Source: RGIG6353 sp045653035 (lineage in GTDB: Bacteria > Bacillota > Clostridia > Oscillospirales > SIG627). Taken from it: 64,000 nt of DNA. The stretch spans positions 3,927 through 67,926 of the forward strand of contig JAZOLO010000007.1 of assembly GCA_045653035.1 (NCBI GenBank), given 5' to 3'. The notes beneath the pieces are model-generated. The model was not told where the DNA came from. It ran no database searches and saw nothing but the letters and a program-made list of their open reading frames with translations. Position numbers and translations under genes: made by a program. Below, piece by piece: positions 42,607-50,752 of the stretch. How positions within the stretch are numbered: position 1 is the first letter of the stretch; each line of letters begins with the position of its first letter.

Positions 42607-42635
42607 TTGACAAAAAGAAAAGCCGTGTGTATAAT
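42607..42635 (+). promoter_or_regulatory. Sigma-A promoter of yceD-rpmF
   Basis: Consensus TTGACA (42607-42612), 17-base spacer, TATAAT (42630-42635), 43 bases before yceD. Confidence 0.9.
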
Positions 42636-42677
42636 ATACCTTGCGGTTTTTCTGAAATTGACCCCAAAAGAGGTTTT

Positions 42678-43196
42678 ATGGAAGAAATATTTGTAAATTC
42701 TTTTAAGCTTGATGTTTCGGGTTTGCTCCGAGGAGAAACGAGACAGATTGATTTTGACGAGTCGGTAGAAATCGACAGCCGTGATTTTGAAGTTACGTTT
42801 CCCCGTTTACCTAAAATTTCGGGCAAGGTGGTCAATATGTCGGGATATATTGAATTCTCGGCAGATATATCAGTACTCTATGAAACCGTTTGCTCCAGAT
42901 GCTTGAAAAGCCTTTCCTTTGAAACGGCTTTGAAGATACAGGCACCCGTTGCCGAAAGCCTTGAAAATATGGACAACGAGGAGTACATCATTCCCGAAAA
43001 CGGGCTTATCGACCTCGGTGAGCTTGTAAGGGAAGCCCTTATATTAAATCTTCCTATCTCTCACCTCTGCCGTGAGGATTGCAAGGGTCTTTGCGTAAAA
43101 TGCGGTAAGGACTTAAACGACGGTGATTGTGGCTGTGTGAGAAAAGAGAAGGACCCCCGTTGGAGTGTGCTTGAGCATTTCTTCGACGAGGAATAA
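42678..43196 (+). CDS. yceD: YceD/DUF177 family protein
   Basis: Protein of 172 residues from the ATG at 42678. DUF177 has a conserved core C-x-R-C-L (ETVCSRCLKSLSF) and a C-terminal zinc-like set (CREDCKGLCVKCGKDLNDGDCGC). In plants the relative is needed for 23S rRNA accumulation; in bacteria it precedes rpmF almost everywhere, as here. Strong promoter upstream. Confidence 0.93.
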   Translation: MEEIFVNSFKLDVSGLLRGETRQIDFDESVEIDSRDFEVTFPRLPKISGKVVNMSGYIEFSADISVLYETVCSRCLKSLSFETALKIQAPVAESLENMDNEEYIIPENGLIDLGELVREALILNLPISHLCREDCKGLCVKCGKDLNDGDCGCVRKEKDPRWSVLEHFFDEE

Positions 43197-43246
43197 AAAA
43201 GTATAAACTATATATTTTCATATAGAATGAGGAGGTGTCAAGTAGG

Positions 43247-43426
43247 ATGGCAGTACCCAAGAGAAAAGTATCAAGTCAGAGACAGAATAAGAGACGTTCA
43301 AGCGTATGGAAGCTTAAGGTTCCCGGACTCTCAATTTGTCCTAAGTGCGGAGAGTACAACCTTCCTCACAGAGTTTGTTCAAAGTGCGGTTCTTACAATG
43401 GCGAGGAAGTCATAAAAGAGAACTAA
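43247..43426 (+). CDS. rpmF: 50S ribosomal protein L32 (zinc form)
   Basis: Protein of 59 residues starting MAVPKRKVSSQRQNKRRS, with two Cys pairs (CPKCGEYNLPHRVCSKCG), so the zinc-binding C+ type. GGAGGTG is about 10 bases before ATG. Confidence 0.98.
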   Translation: MAVPKRKVSSQRQNKRRSSVWKLKVPGLSICPKCGEYNLPHRVCSKCGSYNGEEVIKEN

Positions 43427-43461
43427 TTTGCAGAGCTAATCTCTCGACTTACTAAAGAGAA

Positions 43462-43494
43462 GTATGCCATGCCGTGAACTGTCGGTATGGCATA
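43462..43494 (+). terminator. Terminator of yceD-rpmF
   Basis: GTATGCCAT..CCG / CGG..ATGGCATA stem followed by TTTTTTG, 36 bases after the rpmF stop. Confidence 0.8.
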
Positions 43495-43542
43495 TTTTTT
43501 GTTAAAAATGCATAATGCAGAATTATCAATTGAATTTTATTC

Positions 43543-43682
43543 AAGGGGAAATACTTTTTACAAAAGCACTCCCCCTTTGACCCGCACGAAAATTATAAAT
43601 AATAAAAGTTTTTGAAAGAGAGCATGAGAGAAAACTTTTTGAAAAAAGTTTTCTTTCGTAAAAGCCAAAGCATCAAGCTTCA
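43543..43682. repeat. Family T composite, copy 3 (before the DUF512 gene)
   Basis: Order on the plus strand: hairpin AAGGGG..ACTTTT/AAAAG..CCCCCTT (43543-43577), TTTGACCCGCACGAAAATTA, AAAAGTTTTTGAAAGAGAG, a second hairpin GAGAGAAAACTTTTT/AAAAAGTTTTCTTTC, then AAAGCCAAAGCATCAAGCTT immediately before the DUF512 Shine-Dalgarno. The same order recurs at 45009-45153 and, inverted, at 63883-64000. Confidence 0.75.
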
Positions 43683-43691
43683 GGAGGGAAA

Positions 43692-44987
43692 ATGGTAGAA
43701 ATAAAAGGTGTCGTTCAAGGGTCTTACGCCGACAAAAAAGGAATAAAAGCAGGGGATAAGCTTATTGCCATAAACTCTCACCCTATTTGTGACGTTCTTG
43801 ACTATCGTTTTTATATGTGCGAGAAAAACGTCACTCTCACCCTTGACACGGGAGATATCACGATAAAAAAAGGCGAGTACGATGACCTCGGACTGGAGTT
43901 TGATACGTATCTTATGGACAGACAGAAAAGCTGTCATAACAAGTGTATATTCTGCTTTATCGACCAAAATCCTCACGGAATGAGGGAGGGGATATACTTC
44001 AAGGATGATGATACAAGACTCTCCTTCCTTTTCGGTAACTACGTAACACTTACAAACGTAGCAGACGAGGAGCTTGACCGACTTGTAAGGATGCATATTT
44101 CACCTATCAATATATCCGTTCAGGCAACAAATCCCGAGCTTAGATGTAAGATGCTCTCCAACCGCTTTGCGGGGAAAATTCTTGACCAGATGAAGCGTCT
44201 TGCCGACGGAGGTCTTGACCTTAATGCACAGATAGTTCTTTGCCGAGGCATCAACGACGGTGCCGAGCTTGAACGCTCGCTTCGTGACCTTGAAGCACTT
44301 GCTCCAAGCCTTAAAAGCATATCCGTCGTGCCAGTAGGACTTACCAAGCACAGACGAGGCCTTTATCCTCTTGAACCCTTTACAAAGGAGGACTGCATTA
44401 GAGTTATAGAGCAGGCGGATAAATTCGGTGACGAGTTCTATAAAAAGTGCGGCACAAGGCTTGTGTTTCTTGCAGACGAATTCTACGTTAAGGCAGAGCT
44501 TCCCGTTCCGCAAGCCGAATACTACGAGGACTTCCCACAGCTTGAAAACGGAGTGGGCATGATACGCTCCATGTCCGACGATATTGATGATGAAATAAAA
44601 TGGCTTATCGAGTCGGGTGAGATACCATTTGACAAAAAGAAAAGAGTGAGTATTGTAACGGGCAGGGCATCCTTTGATTTTATTTCGGGAATTGTTGAAA
44701 ATATTAAAAAAATCTGGTATAATATAGATTGTAGCGTCTACTGTATAAGAAACGACTTTTACGGTGAAAACGTTACTGTGTCAGGTCTTCTTACAGGGGG
44801 AGATATAATAAATCAGCTAAAGAGGAAAGACCTTGGCGACGTGCTGCTCATTCCCCGTAATGCACTTCGGCACGAGGGTGATAAATTCCTTGATGACGTA
44901 ACGCTTGAAGAGCTTGAAAAAGAGCTTTCCGTCAAGGCTCTTCCCACAAAAGAGGGCTGTGAATTCCTTTACGGTATAATAAAATAG
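43692..44987 (+). CDS. DUF512 protein with PDZ and radical SAM domains
   Basis: Protein of 431 residues. Residues 1-60 are a PDZ-like domain (GSYADKKGIKAGDKLIAINSH). The radical SAM cluster motif is CHNKCIFCFIDQ at about residues 77-88. The rest is the DUF512 region (MSDDIDDEIKWLIESG, LTGGDIINQL, LLIPRNALRHEGDKFLDD). The family is widespread in Clostridia next to der and plsY, as here, but its reaction is unknown. AGGAGGG is 7 bases before ATG. Family T repeats flank the gene on both sides. Confidence 0.92.
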   Translation: MVEIKGVVQGSYADKKGIKAGDKLIAINSHPICDVLDYRFYMCEKNVTLTLDTGDITIKKGEYDDLGLEFDTYLMDRQKSCHNKCIFCFIDQNPHGMREGIYFKDDDTRLSFLFGNYVTLTNVADEELDRLVRMHISPINISVQATNPELRCKMLSNRFAGKILDQMKRLADGGLDLNAQIVLCRGINDGAELERSLRDLEALAPSLKSISVVPVGLTKHRRGLYPLEPFTKEDCIRVIEQADKFGDEFYKKCGTRLVFLADEFYVKAELPVPQAEYYEDFPQLENGVGMIRSMSDDIDDEIKWLIESGEIPFDKKKRVSIVTGRASFDFISGIVENIKKIWYNIDCSVYCIRNDFYGENVTVSGLLTGGDIINQLKRKDLGDVLLIPRNALRHEGDKFLDDVTLEELEKELSVKALPTKEGCEFLYGIIK

Positions 44988-45008
44988 ATTTCCCTTTTGA
45001 TTTATATT

Positions 45009-45125
45009 AAAGGGGGAATGCTCTTTACAAAAGCACTCCCCCTTTTACCCCCACGGAAATTATAAATAACTATAAAAATTTTTGAAAGAGAGTATGAGAG
45101 AAAACTTTTTATAAAAAGTTTTCTC
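45009..45125. repeat. Family T composite, copy 4 (after the DUF512 gene)
   Basis: Hairpin AAAGGGGGAATGCTCTTT/AAAGCACTCCCCCTTTT (45009-45045) ends the DUF512 transcript. It is followed by TTTTACCCCCACGGAAATTA, a TTTTTGAAAGAGAG link, and a second hairpin GAGAAAACTTTTT/AAAAAGTTTTCTC (about 45101-45127). It runs directly into family G copy B. Confidence 0.75.
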
Positions 45126-45133
45126 TCATAAAA

Positions 45134-45404
45134 AGCCAAAAGGTCGAGCTTCAACCAAAGCGGAGAGATTTTGAGATAAAATCGCGGAGTGCGAAGGCGT
45201 CGGCGTACTTTGTACGCCAGTGCGAGCAACACGCGAAGAAAATGAAATTTGGAGCAATCAAAAGAAAGTCGTTTTCGACTTTCTACATTAAAAAATAATA
45301 GCTTGATTACTCTTTGTTTGCACGTTTTCTTTTGAACGTGTTATACAACAAAATAAAACTGAAAATATTTCATTTTCGGTTTTAGCCAAAAGGTCGAGCT
45401 TCAA
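45134..45404. repeat. Family G element, copy B (der leader), flanked by exact direct repeats
   Basis: AGCCAAAAGGTCGAGCTTCA occurs at 45134-45153 and again at 45384-45403, exactly 250 bases apart. Between them are the family G core blocks in inverted order relative to copy A (CGCGGAGTGCGAAGGCGTC, hairpin GGCGTAC/GTACGCC, AACACGCGAAGAAAATGAAA). The right copy touches the der Shine-Dalgarno AGGAGG. No coding frame. Confidence 0.85.
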
Positions 45405-45413
45405 GGAGGTAAT

Positions 45414-46742
45414 ATGGCAAAACCGGTTGTTGCCATCGTTGGCAGACCCAACGTTGGTAAAAGCACTTTTTTTAATAAAATAATAGGTCAGCGTATCTCT
45501 ATCGTAGAGGATACCCCCGGAGTTACACGTGACAGAATTTATTTTGAAACAGAGTGGTGCGGAAGAAGCATGACTCTTATCGACACAGGCGGTATTGAGC
45601 CTAAAACTAACGATATATTTTTAAAGCATATTTTCACACAGGCACAGATTGCCATTGAAAGTGCCGACGTTATTATTATGCTCACCGACGTTGAGGCGGG
45701 TGTTACCGCCGCTGACCGAGATATAGCATCAATGCTTAAAAAATCGGGTAAGCCTGTTGTTCTTGCTGTTAATAAGTGCGATAAAGTCGGTGCACCTCCC
45801 ATGGAGTTTTACGAGTTTTACGAGCTGGGCTTTGAGAATGACCCCATTGCCGTATCCTCCGTTCACGGAACGGGTACAGGCGATATTCTCGATGAGGTTA
45901 CCTCTTATTTCAAGGACGGCGATGAGGAGGAAGAGGATAATGACACAATAAAGGTTGCGGTTATCGGTAAGCCCAATGCAGGAAAAAGCTCACTTGTCAA
46001 TAAAATTCTCGGTGAAGAGCGAGTTATCGTTTCGGATATTGCAGGTACGACCCGTGACGCTATCGACTCCTTTGTTGAAAACGAGCACGGAAAATATAAC
46101 CTTATCGACACCGCAGGCATAAGACGAAATGCCAAGATTGAGGACGCTATTGAAAAATACAGTGTTCTCCGTGCAAATCTTGCAGTAGAGCGAAGCGACG
46201 TCTGTCTTATTATGGTAGATGCAGGGGAGGGTGTTACGGGACAGGACGAAAGAATTGCAGGTCTTGCCCATGAAGCGGGAAAAGCCTCTGTTATATGCGT
46301 AAATAAGTGGGACACCGTTGAAAAGGACAACAGCACTACAAAGAAGTTTACCGAGGACGTGTATCAGGCACTTTCTTATATGACCTATGCTCCTCTTGTG
46401 TTCATTTCGGCAAAGACGGGACAGAGAGTAGACACCCTCTTTGAGCATATAAACTACGTAAATCTCCAGTCTAATCTCCGCATTTCCACAGGTATGCTCA
46501 ACGACGTACTTGCCGAGGCTACAAGCCGTGTTCAGCCACCCTCAGACAAGGGTAAATTCCTCAAAATTTACTACATGACACAAATCGGTGTCAAGCCTCC
46601 AACGTTCGTTATTTTCTGTAATAACGCCGAGCTTTTCCACTTCTCTTATCAGAGATATATTGAAAACTGTCTTAGAACCACCTTTGGCTTTAAGGGTACG
46701 CCCATAAAGCTTATCATCCGTGAAAGGGGAGACGACAAATGA
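45414..46742 (+). CDS. der: GTPase Der (EngA), ribosome assembly
   Basis: Protein of 442 residues with two GTPase domains in tandem (GRPNVGKSTF / DTGGIEP / NKCD, then GKPNAGKSSL / DTAGIRR / NKWD) and a C-terminal KH-like domain. Needed for 50S maturation. AGGAGG is 5-6 bases before ATG. Its stop overlaps plsY by ATGA. The whole leader is made of family T and G repeats. Confidence 0.98.
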   Translation: MAKPVVAIVGRPNVGKSTFFNKIIGQRISIVEDTPGVTRDRIYFETEWCGRSMTLIDTGGIEPKTNDIFLKHIFTQAQIAIESADVIIMLTDVEAGVTAADRDIASMLKKSGKPVVLAVNKCDKVGAPPMEFYEFYELGFENDPIAVSSVHGTGTGDILDEVTSYFKDGDEEEEDNDTIKVAVIGKPNAGKSSLVNKILGEERVIVSDIAGTTRDAIDSFVENEHGKYNLIDTAGIRRNAKIEDAIEKYSVLRANLAVERSDVCLIMVDAGEGVTGQDERIAGLAHEAGKASVICVNKWDTVEKDNSTTKKFTEDVYQALSYMTYAPLVFISAKTGQRVDTLFEHINYVNLQSNLRISTGMLNDVLAEATSRVQPPSDKGKFLKIYYMTQIGVKPPTFVIFCNNAELFHFSYQRYIENCLRTTFGFKGTPIKLIIRERGDDK

Positions 46743-47500
46743 CCTTTTCAAGAATTGCAAAATTCGGTTACCTTTTTGAAAAACTTGCAGGTGACAAGAT
46801 TCCCCACGGTGCAGAGATTGAGGGCGTTCTCATTCCCTTCAATTACGATGCAAGACTTATGGCACTTCTCGAAACCGATAAGGGATATATCGCCTTTTTA
46901 GCACTTATCTTTTGTGCTGTTCTTTCGTATCTTCTCGGAAGTCTTAATTTTGCGGTAATTCTCTCTAAGGTTTTCTTCCATGACGACGTAAGAAAGTACG
47001 GAAGCGGTAATGCAGGTGCTACCAATATGGTGCGTACCTACGGTAAAAAGTGGGGCATCATTACCTTTATTTGCGACGGACTAAAGGCGGCGGTGTCGGT
47101 GCTTCTTTCCATGTTTTTAATGGGTGAGGGAGGAGCGTATATTGCGGCACTTTTTGCGATACTCGGTCACATTTTCCCCGTTTACTATAAGTTCCGAGGG
47201 GGCAAGGGTGTTGTAGTTGCGGCGATTTCCATTCTTTGTCTTAACCCTGTGGTATTTGGAATTTTAGTACTTCTCTTCCTTGCTATCGTTTCGGCATCCA
47301 AGTACATATCCCTCGGCTCGATTATCTGTGCTTTCTTCTATCCAATGCTCCTTAACGCTTTCAGCAGTGATAAGGGCTTTATCGCAACGGTTATCTCGGT
47401 GCTTCTTGCGGTTATTGTTATCTTTATGCACCGCGAGAACATAAAGCGTCTTATGTCAAGAACCGAAAATAAAATAGGACAGAAGGCGAAAAAAGAATGA
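46739..47500 (+). CDS. plsY: Acyl-phosphate glycerol-3-phosphate acyltransferase PlsY, N-terminally extended
   Basis: Membrane enzyme that makes lysophosphatidate from acyl-phosphate. The core has SYLLGSLNFAVILSK, GSGNAGATNMVRTYGKKWG and KFRGGKGVV, the family's three active-site motifs. At 253 residues it is about 50 longer than usual: residues 1-50 form a mostly hydrophilic N-terminal extension. The ATGA overlap with der supports the long start; Met41 could be an internal alternative. Coupled to ispE by another ATGA. Confidence 0.92.
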   Translation: MTFSRIAKFGYLFEKLAGDKIPHGAEIEGVLIPFNYDARLMALLETDKGYIAFLALIFCAVLSYLLGSLNFAVILSKVFFHDDVRKYGSGNAGATNMVRTYGKKWGIITFICDGLKAAVSVLLSMFLMGEGGAYIAALFAILGHIFPVYYKFRGGKGVVVAAISILCLNPVVFGILVLLFLAIVSASKYISLGSIICAFFYPMLLNAFSSDKGFIATVISVLLAVIVIFMHRENIKRLMSRTENKIGQKAKKE

Positions 47501-48324
47501 TAGCTGAAAGACAGGCTTACGCTAAAATAAATCTTACTCTTGAAGTAGGCAGAAAAAGAGATGACGGCTACCATGAGATTGTTTCGGTGATGGCAAGAGC
47601 CACACTTTGCGATAGAGTGGAGGTCATAAAAAAAGGTGTGGGAATTACACTGAGATGTAATGACACGACCCTTGAAACTCCTGATAATCTTGTGATAAGA
47701 GCCGTAAACGGATATTTTGAAGCGTCGGGTATAACCCCTGAGGGCGTTGAAATAAATCTTGAAAAGCATATTCCCATTTCGGCGGGACTTGGCGGCGGCT
47801 CGGCAGATGCGGCGGCAGTTATCGAGTGCACGGAGGAGCTTTTCGGGGTGCTTTCTCCCGAAAAAAGACACGCTCTTGCACGAGGTCTTGGTGCTGACGT
47901 GCCATACTGTCTTGAAAAAACGCCTTGTATTTGCCGAGGTATCGGTGACGAGTGCGAAAGAATAGAGTCGAAAGGCTTTGACTCGCTTTTTCTCGTTATA
48001 AAGAAAAATGCCGAAAAGCTCTCCACGGGGGCAGTCTATTCTGCCTTTGATGAACTTCCGAAAAGTGTGAGAGAATATGACCACGAAAACGTTATAAAAG
48101 CACTTGAAACGGGAGATAAAGACCTTTTGACATCATCTCTTTTCAACGACTTTGAAAGAGTTGTCTTTGAAAAGACACCCGAGGTAAAAGCCTTGAAAGA
48201 AGAAATGCTTGAGGCTGGTGCCGTATCCACCCTTATGAGCGGTGCAGGACCTACCGTTGTGGGCTTTTTCGACGATGAAGAAACGGCAAGAGCTTATAGC
48301 AAGAACGTTTATAAAATAGTATGA
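47497..48324 (+). CDS. ispE: 4-diphosphocytidyl-2-C-methyl-D-erythritol kinase
   Basis: GHMP kinase of 275 residues, step four of the non-mevalonate isoprenoid pathway. AYAKINLTLEVGRKRDDGYH at the N-terminus, the ATP loop PISAGLGGGSADAAA, and MSGAGPTVVGFF near the C-terminus. Start overlaps the plsY stop (ATGA), the last gene of der-plsY-ispE. Confidence 0.96.
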   Translation: MIAERQAYAKINLTLEVGRKRDDGYHEIVSVMARATLCDRVEVIKKGVGITLRCNDTTLETPDNLVIRAVNGYFEASGITPEGVEINLEKHIPISAGLGGGSADAAAVIECTEELFGVLSPEKRHALARGLGADVPYCLEKTPCICRGIGDECERIESKGFDSLFLVIKKNAEKLSTGAVYSAFDELPKSVREYDHENVIKALETGDKDLLTSSLFNDFERVVFEKTPEVKALKEEMLEAGAVSTLMSGAGPTVVGFFDDEETARAYSKNVYKIV

Positions 48325-48325
48325 T

Positions 48326-48420
48326 TTATGAGAGGAAACTTTTTATAAAAAATTTTCTCTCACACTCTCTTTCAAAAACTTTTATAAATAATCAAGGGAC
48401 TTCAAGCGAAGTCCCTTTTA
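48326..48420. repeat. Hairpins after ispE
   Basis: GAGAGGAAACTTTTT/AAAAATTTTCTCTC (about 48330-48358) begins just after ispE, followed by ACTCTCTTTCAAAAACTTTT (the family T linker in reverse) and a second hairpin AAGGGACTTC/GAAGTCCCTT (about 48392-48416). They are the distal part of the family T composite whose main hairpin is at 48443-48479. Confidence 0.65.
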
Positions 48421-48442
48421 TCATAGTTTTCGTGAGGGGTCA

Positions 48443-48479
48443 AAGGGGAGAGGACTTTTATAAAAAGTCTTCTCCCCTT
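48443..48479. terminator. Bidirectional terminator between ispE and rhaB; family T copy 5
   Basis: AAGGGGAGAGGACTTTT/AAAAGTCTTCTCCCCTT around ATAA. The 63 bases including the TTTATCATAGTTTTCGTGAG flank differ by one base from copy 7 at 54426-54487. Confidence 0.85.
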
Positions 48480-48501
48480 GATATAAAAACAAACAAATAA
48501 A

Positions 48502-49977
48502 TTACTTGCCGAGAATTGCGAGGTATCTTGAGTATGCATCGTCAAATGCATCAGTTCCTTCGGGCTCATAGCACTTGATTTCAAAGGAGTTTTTAACTAC
48601 CTGACGTGCCTCGTGGATATCCTTGATTTCACCCAGAGCCATTGCCTGAACAAGAATGTTACCTATAGCAGTAGCTTCAACAGGACCTGCATATACAGGC
48701 TTACCGCAAGCGTTAGCTGCAAGCTGACAGAGAGGTGCTTCCTTTGTACCGCCACCAACAATGTTGATGTAGGGCACTTTCTTACCGCTTATCTCTTCAA
48801 TCTTCTCAACCACGTGACGGTAGGTCATAGCAAGTGAATCGAAGATACAACGGATAACCTCACCCTTGGTCTCGGGCACGTGCTGACCTGTTCTGCGGCA
48901 GAACTCACGAATTCTTCCGGGCTCGTCACCTGGAGGTGCAAATTCGGGGGCATCGGGGTCGATGAAGCACTGGAGAGGAGTTGACGCCATTGCCATGTTT
49001 GAAAGCTCGTCGTAGGTGGTCTTTTCGCCCTCACGCTCCCACTGACGCTTGGACTCCTGCTCAAGCCAAAGTCCCATAATGTTCTTGAGAAGTCTTATTG
49101 TCTTACCGTAACCGCCTTCGTTTGTGAAGTTGTACTTGGTGGTAATATCGTTGATAACAGGCTCTTTCGCTTCACAGCCCATAAGCGACCACGTACCGCT
49201 TGAAATGTATACGAAATTATCGTGGTCGGCAGGGACACTCACAACAGCGGATGCAGTGTCGTGTGCCGTTACGTTAATAACCTTTGCAGAAAGTGCACCT
49301 ATCTCATCTGTAATAGCAGGAAGAAGGTCGCCAAGCACTGTACCCGGCATAACGATATCCTGAAGAAGATGTGTTGGCATATCGAACCTCTTGAGAAGGT
49401 CGAAGTCCCAGTTACGCTCCTTTGCGTTAAGCATCTGAGAGGTTGACGCAATAGTGTATTCGCTCTTTGCAATACCTGTGAGGAAGTAGTTAAGAAGGTC
49501 GGGTGTAAAGAGCATCTTGTCCGCCTTTTCCAAAATCCAAGGGTCAGCAGAAAGCTTTGTTGCAAGAAGCTGGAAAAGAGTATTGAAATTCATGAACTGG
49601 TTACCCGTGGTTTTATAAATCTCGTCGGCGGGAACTATCTTGAATGCCTTTTCGAGAATGCCTTGTGTACGGGTATCGCGGTAGTTGTAAGGATTCTGCA
49701 TAAGCTGTCCCGACTTATCGAGGAAGCCTACGTCAACACCCCATGTATCAATACCAACAGACGCGATATCACGGTCGTCGGATACGGCACACTTACCGAG
49801 AGCAAGCTTTATTTCATGGAATATTCTCATAATATCCCATCTGAAGGAGCCGTTAATGAGAACGGGCTCGTTGGGGAAACGATGGTTTTCTCTGAGGTAT
49901 AATTTGTTTCCGTCAAAGGAACCTACAATACCTCTACCGCTTGACGCACCAAGGTCAATGGCAAGCATTTTAAGCAT
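48502..49977 (-). CDS. rhaB: Rhamnulokinase
   Basis: FGGY-family sugar kinase of 491 residues from the ATG at 49977 (GAGGTG 6 bases upstream). It phosphorylates L-rhamnulose, usually. Blocks: LAIDLGASSGRGIVG (phosphate 1), SVGIDTWGVDVGFLD, HDTASAVVSVP and SSGTWSLMGCE (typical of RhaB), and IVGGGTKEAPLCQLAA. No other rhamnose genes are adjacent, so it is isolated here. L-fuculokinase is a less likely alternative. Confidence 0.9.
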   Translation of the reverse strand: MLKMLAIDLGASSGRGIVGSFDGNKLYLRENHRFPNEPVLINGSFRWDIMRIFHEIKLALGKCAVSDDRDIASVGIDTWGVDVGFLDKSGQLMQNPYNYRDTRTQGILEKAFKIVPADEIYKTTGNQFMNFNTLFQLLATKLSADPWILEKADKMLFTPDLLNYFLTGIAKSEYTIASTSQMLNAKERNWDFDLLKRFDMPTHLLQDIVMPGTVLGDLLPAITDEIGALSAKVINVTAHDTASAVVSVPADHDNFVYISSGTWSLMGCEAKEPVINDITTKYNFTNEGGYGKTIRLLKNIMGLWLEQESKRQWEREGEKTTYDELSNMAMASTPLQCFIDPDAPEFAPPGDEPGRIREFCRRTGQHVPETKGEVIRCIFDSLAMTYRHVVEKIEEISGKKVPYINIVGGGTKEAPLCQLAANACGKPVYAGPVEATAIGNILVQAMALGEIKDIHEARQVVKNSFEIKCYEPEGTDAFDDAYSRYLAILGK

Positions 49978-50104
49978 TTTTAACACCTCACTGTTTTGTT
50001 ATTATTAGCATTATACTAATTATACTTTTATCACGTGTTTTTGTCAATGACCCACATGAATTTTTGTCACTTTTTACAAAATTACGAAATTTAGTAATTT
50101 TGTA

Positions 50105-50133
50105 TTGACTATTTTACGAAAATATGGTATTAT
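50105..50133 (+). promoter_or_regulatory. Sigma-A promoter of the sigma-region-4-like gene
   Basis: TTGACT (50105-50110), 17-base spacer, TATTAT (50128-50133), about 50 bases before the start. Divergent from rhaB. Confidence 0.7.
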
Positions 50134-50183
50134 GAACACGCCCCGAAAAAAAGAAAAGGAGAAGTTGAAAGGCGTGAGAAAAA

Positions 50184-50693
50184 ATGAGAATTGACGTGTA
50201 CCTTGCCTTGTATGAAGATTATAGAAAGAGCGTCATAAATATGGCGAAGATGATTGATAAGATTGAGGCAGGAAGGAATGAAGCAGAAACGCTTTTAACA
50301 CAGAACAAAAACCATAATCTGCTATTGCTTGAAGGTGAAAGAGCGGGAGAGGAAAGTATTCGGAAGCTTTACGAGAAAAAGAAAAGAATTCTCGGCAGGG
50401 CGACAGGAAGACTCAAGCGTGCCATGATGAAAATGACAAATGCAAGTGAGGTTGAATATCTTACCTACAGATATTTTTACGGAATGAGCAATACATATAT
50501 TGCCGATAATATGACCTTCAGCGAAAGGCAGATATATAGGGTGTCGAGAAGAGCAAAGGAGCATCTTTACGAAAAGCTTGTCGGGGAAATGCCGAAGGCG
50601 AGAAGAACAAAAAGATGCCATTATTACGTAAGGTCGCAGGTGTCACGTAAAAGACGGTACAGAAAGTATTCATACGGTAAAAAACATAATTGA
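50184..50693 (+). CDS. Sigma-70 region 4-like HTH protein with basic tail
   Basis: Protein of 169 residues. Residues 1-80 are helical and highly charged. Residues about 88-135 (EVEYLTYRYFYGMSNTYIADNMTFSERQIYRVSRRAKEHLY, in part) look like sigma-70 region 4, of the kind found in phage late-transcription activators (ArpU/RinA-like, DUF1492). The last 30 residues are extremely basic (KARRTKRCHYYVRSQVSRK). No phage genes surround it. It may be a remnant regulator or act on the neighbours. Shine-Dalgarno is weak. Confidence 0.65.
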   Translation: MRIDVYLALYEDYRKSVINMAKMIDKIEAGRNEAETLLTQNKNHNLLLLEGERAGEESIRKLYEKKKRILGRATGRLKRAMMKMTNASEVEYLTYRYFYGMSNTYIADNMTFSERQIYRVSRRAKEHLYEKLVGEMPKARRTKRCHYYVRSQVSRKRRYRKYSYGKKHN

Positions 50694-50718
50694 CAAAGAA
50701 TGTCTTTTGTGATAAACT
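50690..50718 (+). promoter_or_regulatory. Sigma-A promoter of the EEP-family enzyme gene
   Basis: TTGACA (50690-50695) overlaps the stop of the upstream gene; 17-base spacer; TAAACT (50713-50718); 34 bases before the start. Confidence 0.7.
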
Positions 50719-50752
50719 CCACTTAAGATGATTTTAATCAGGAGAAACAATC

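Noticed and set aside
50131..50193. 20-codon leader frame before the sigma-like gene
   Set aside because: Its ATG overlaps the -10 box of the promoter, so it would not be transcribed.
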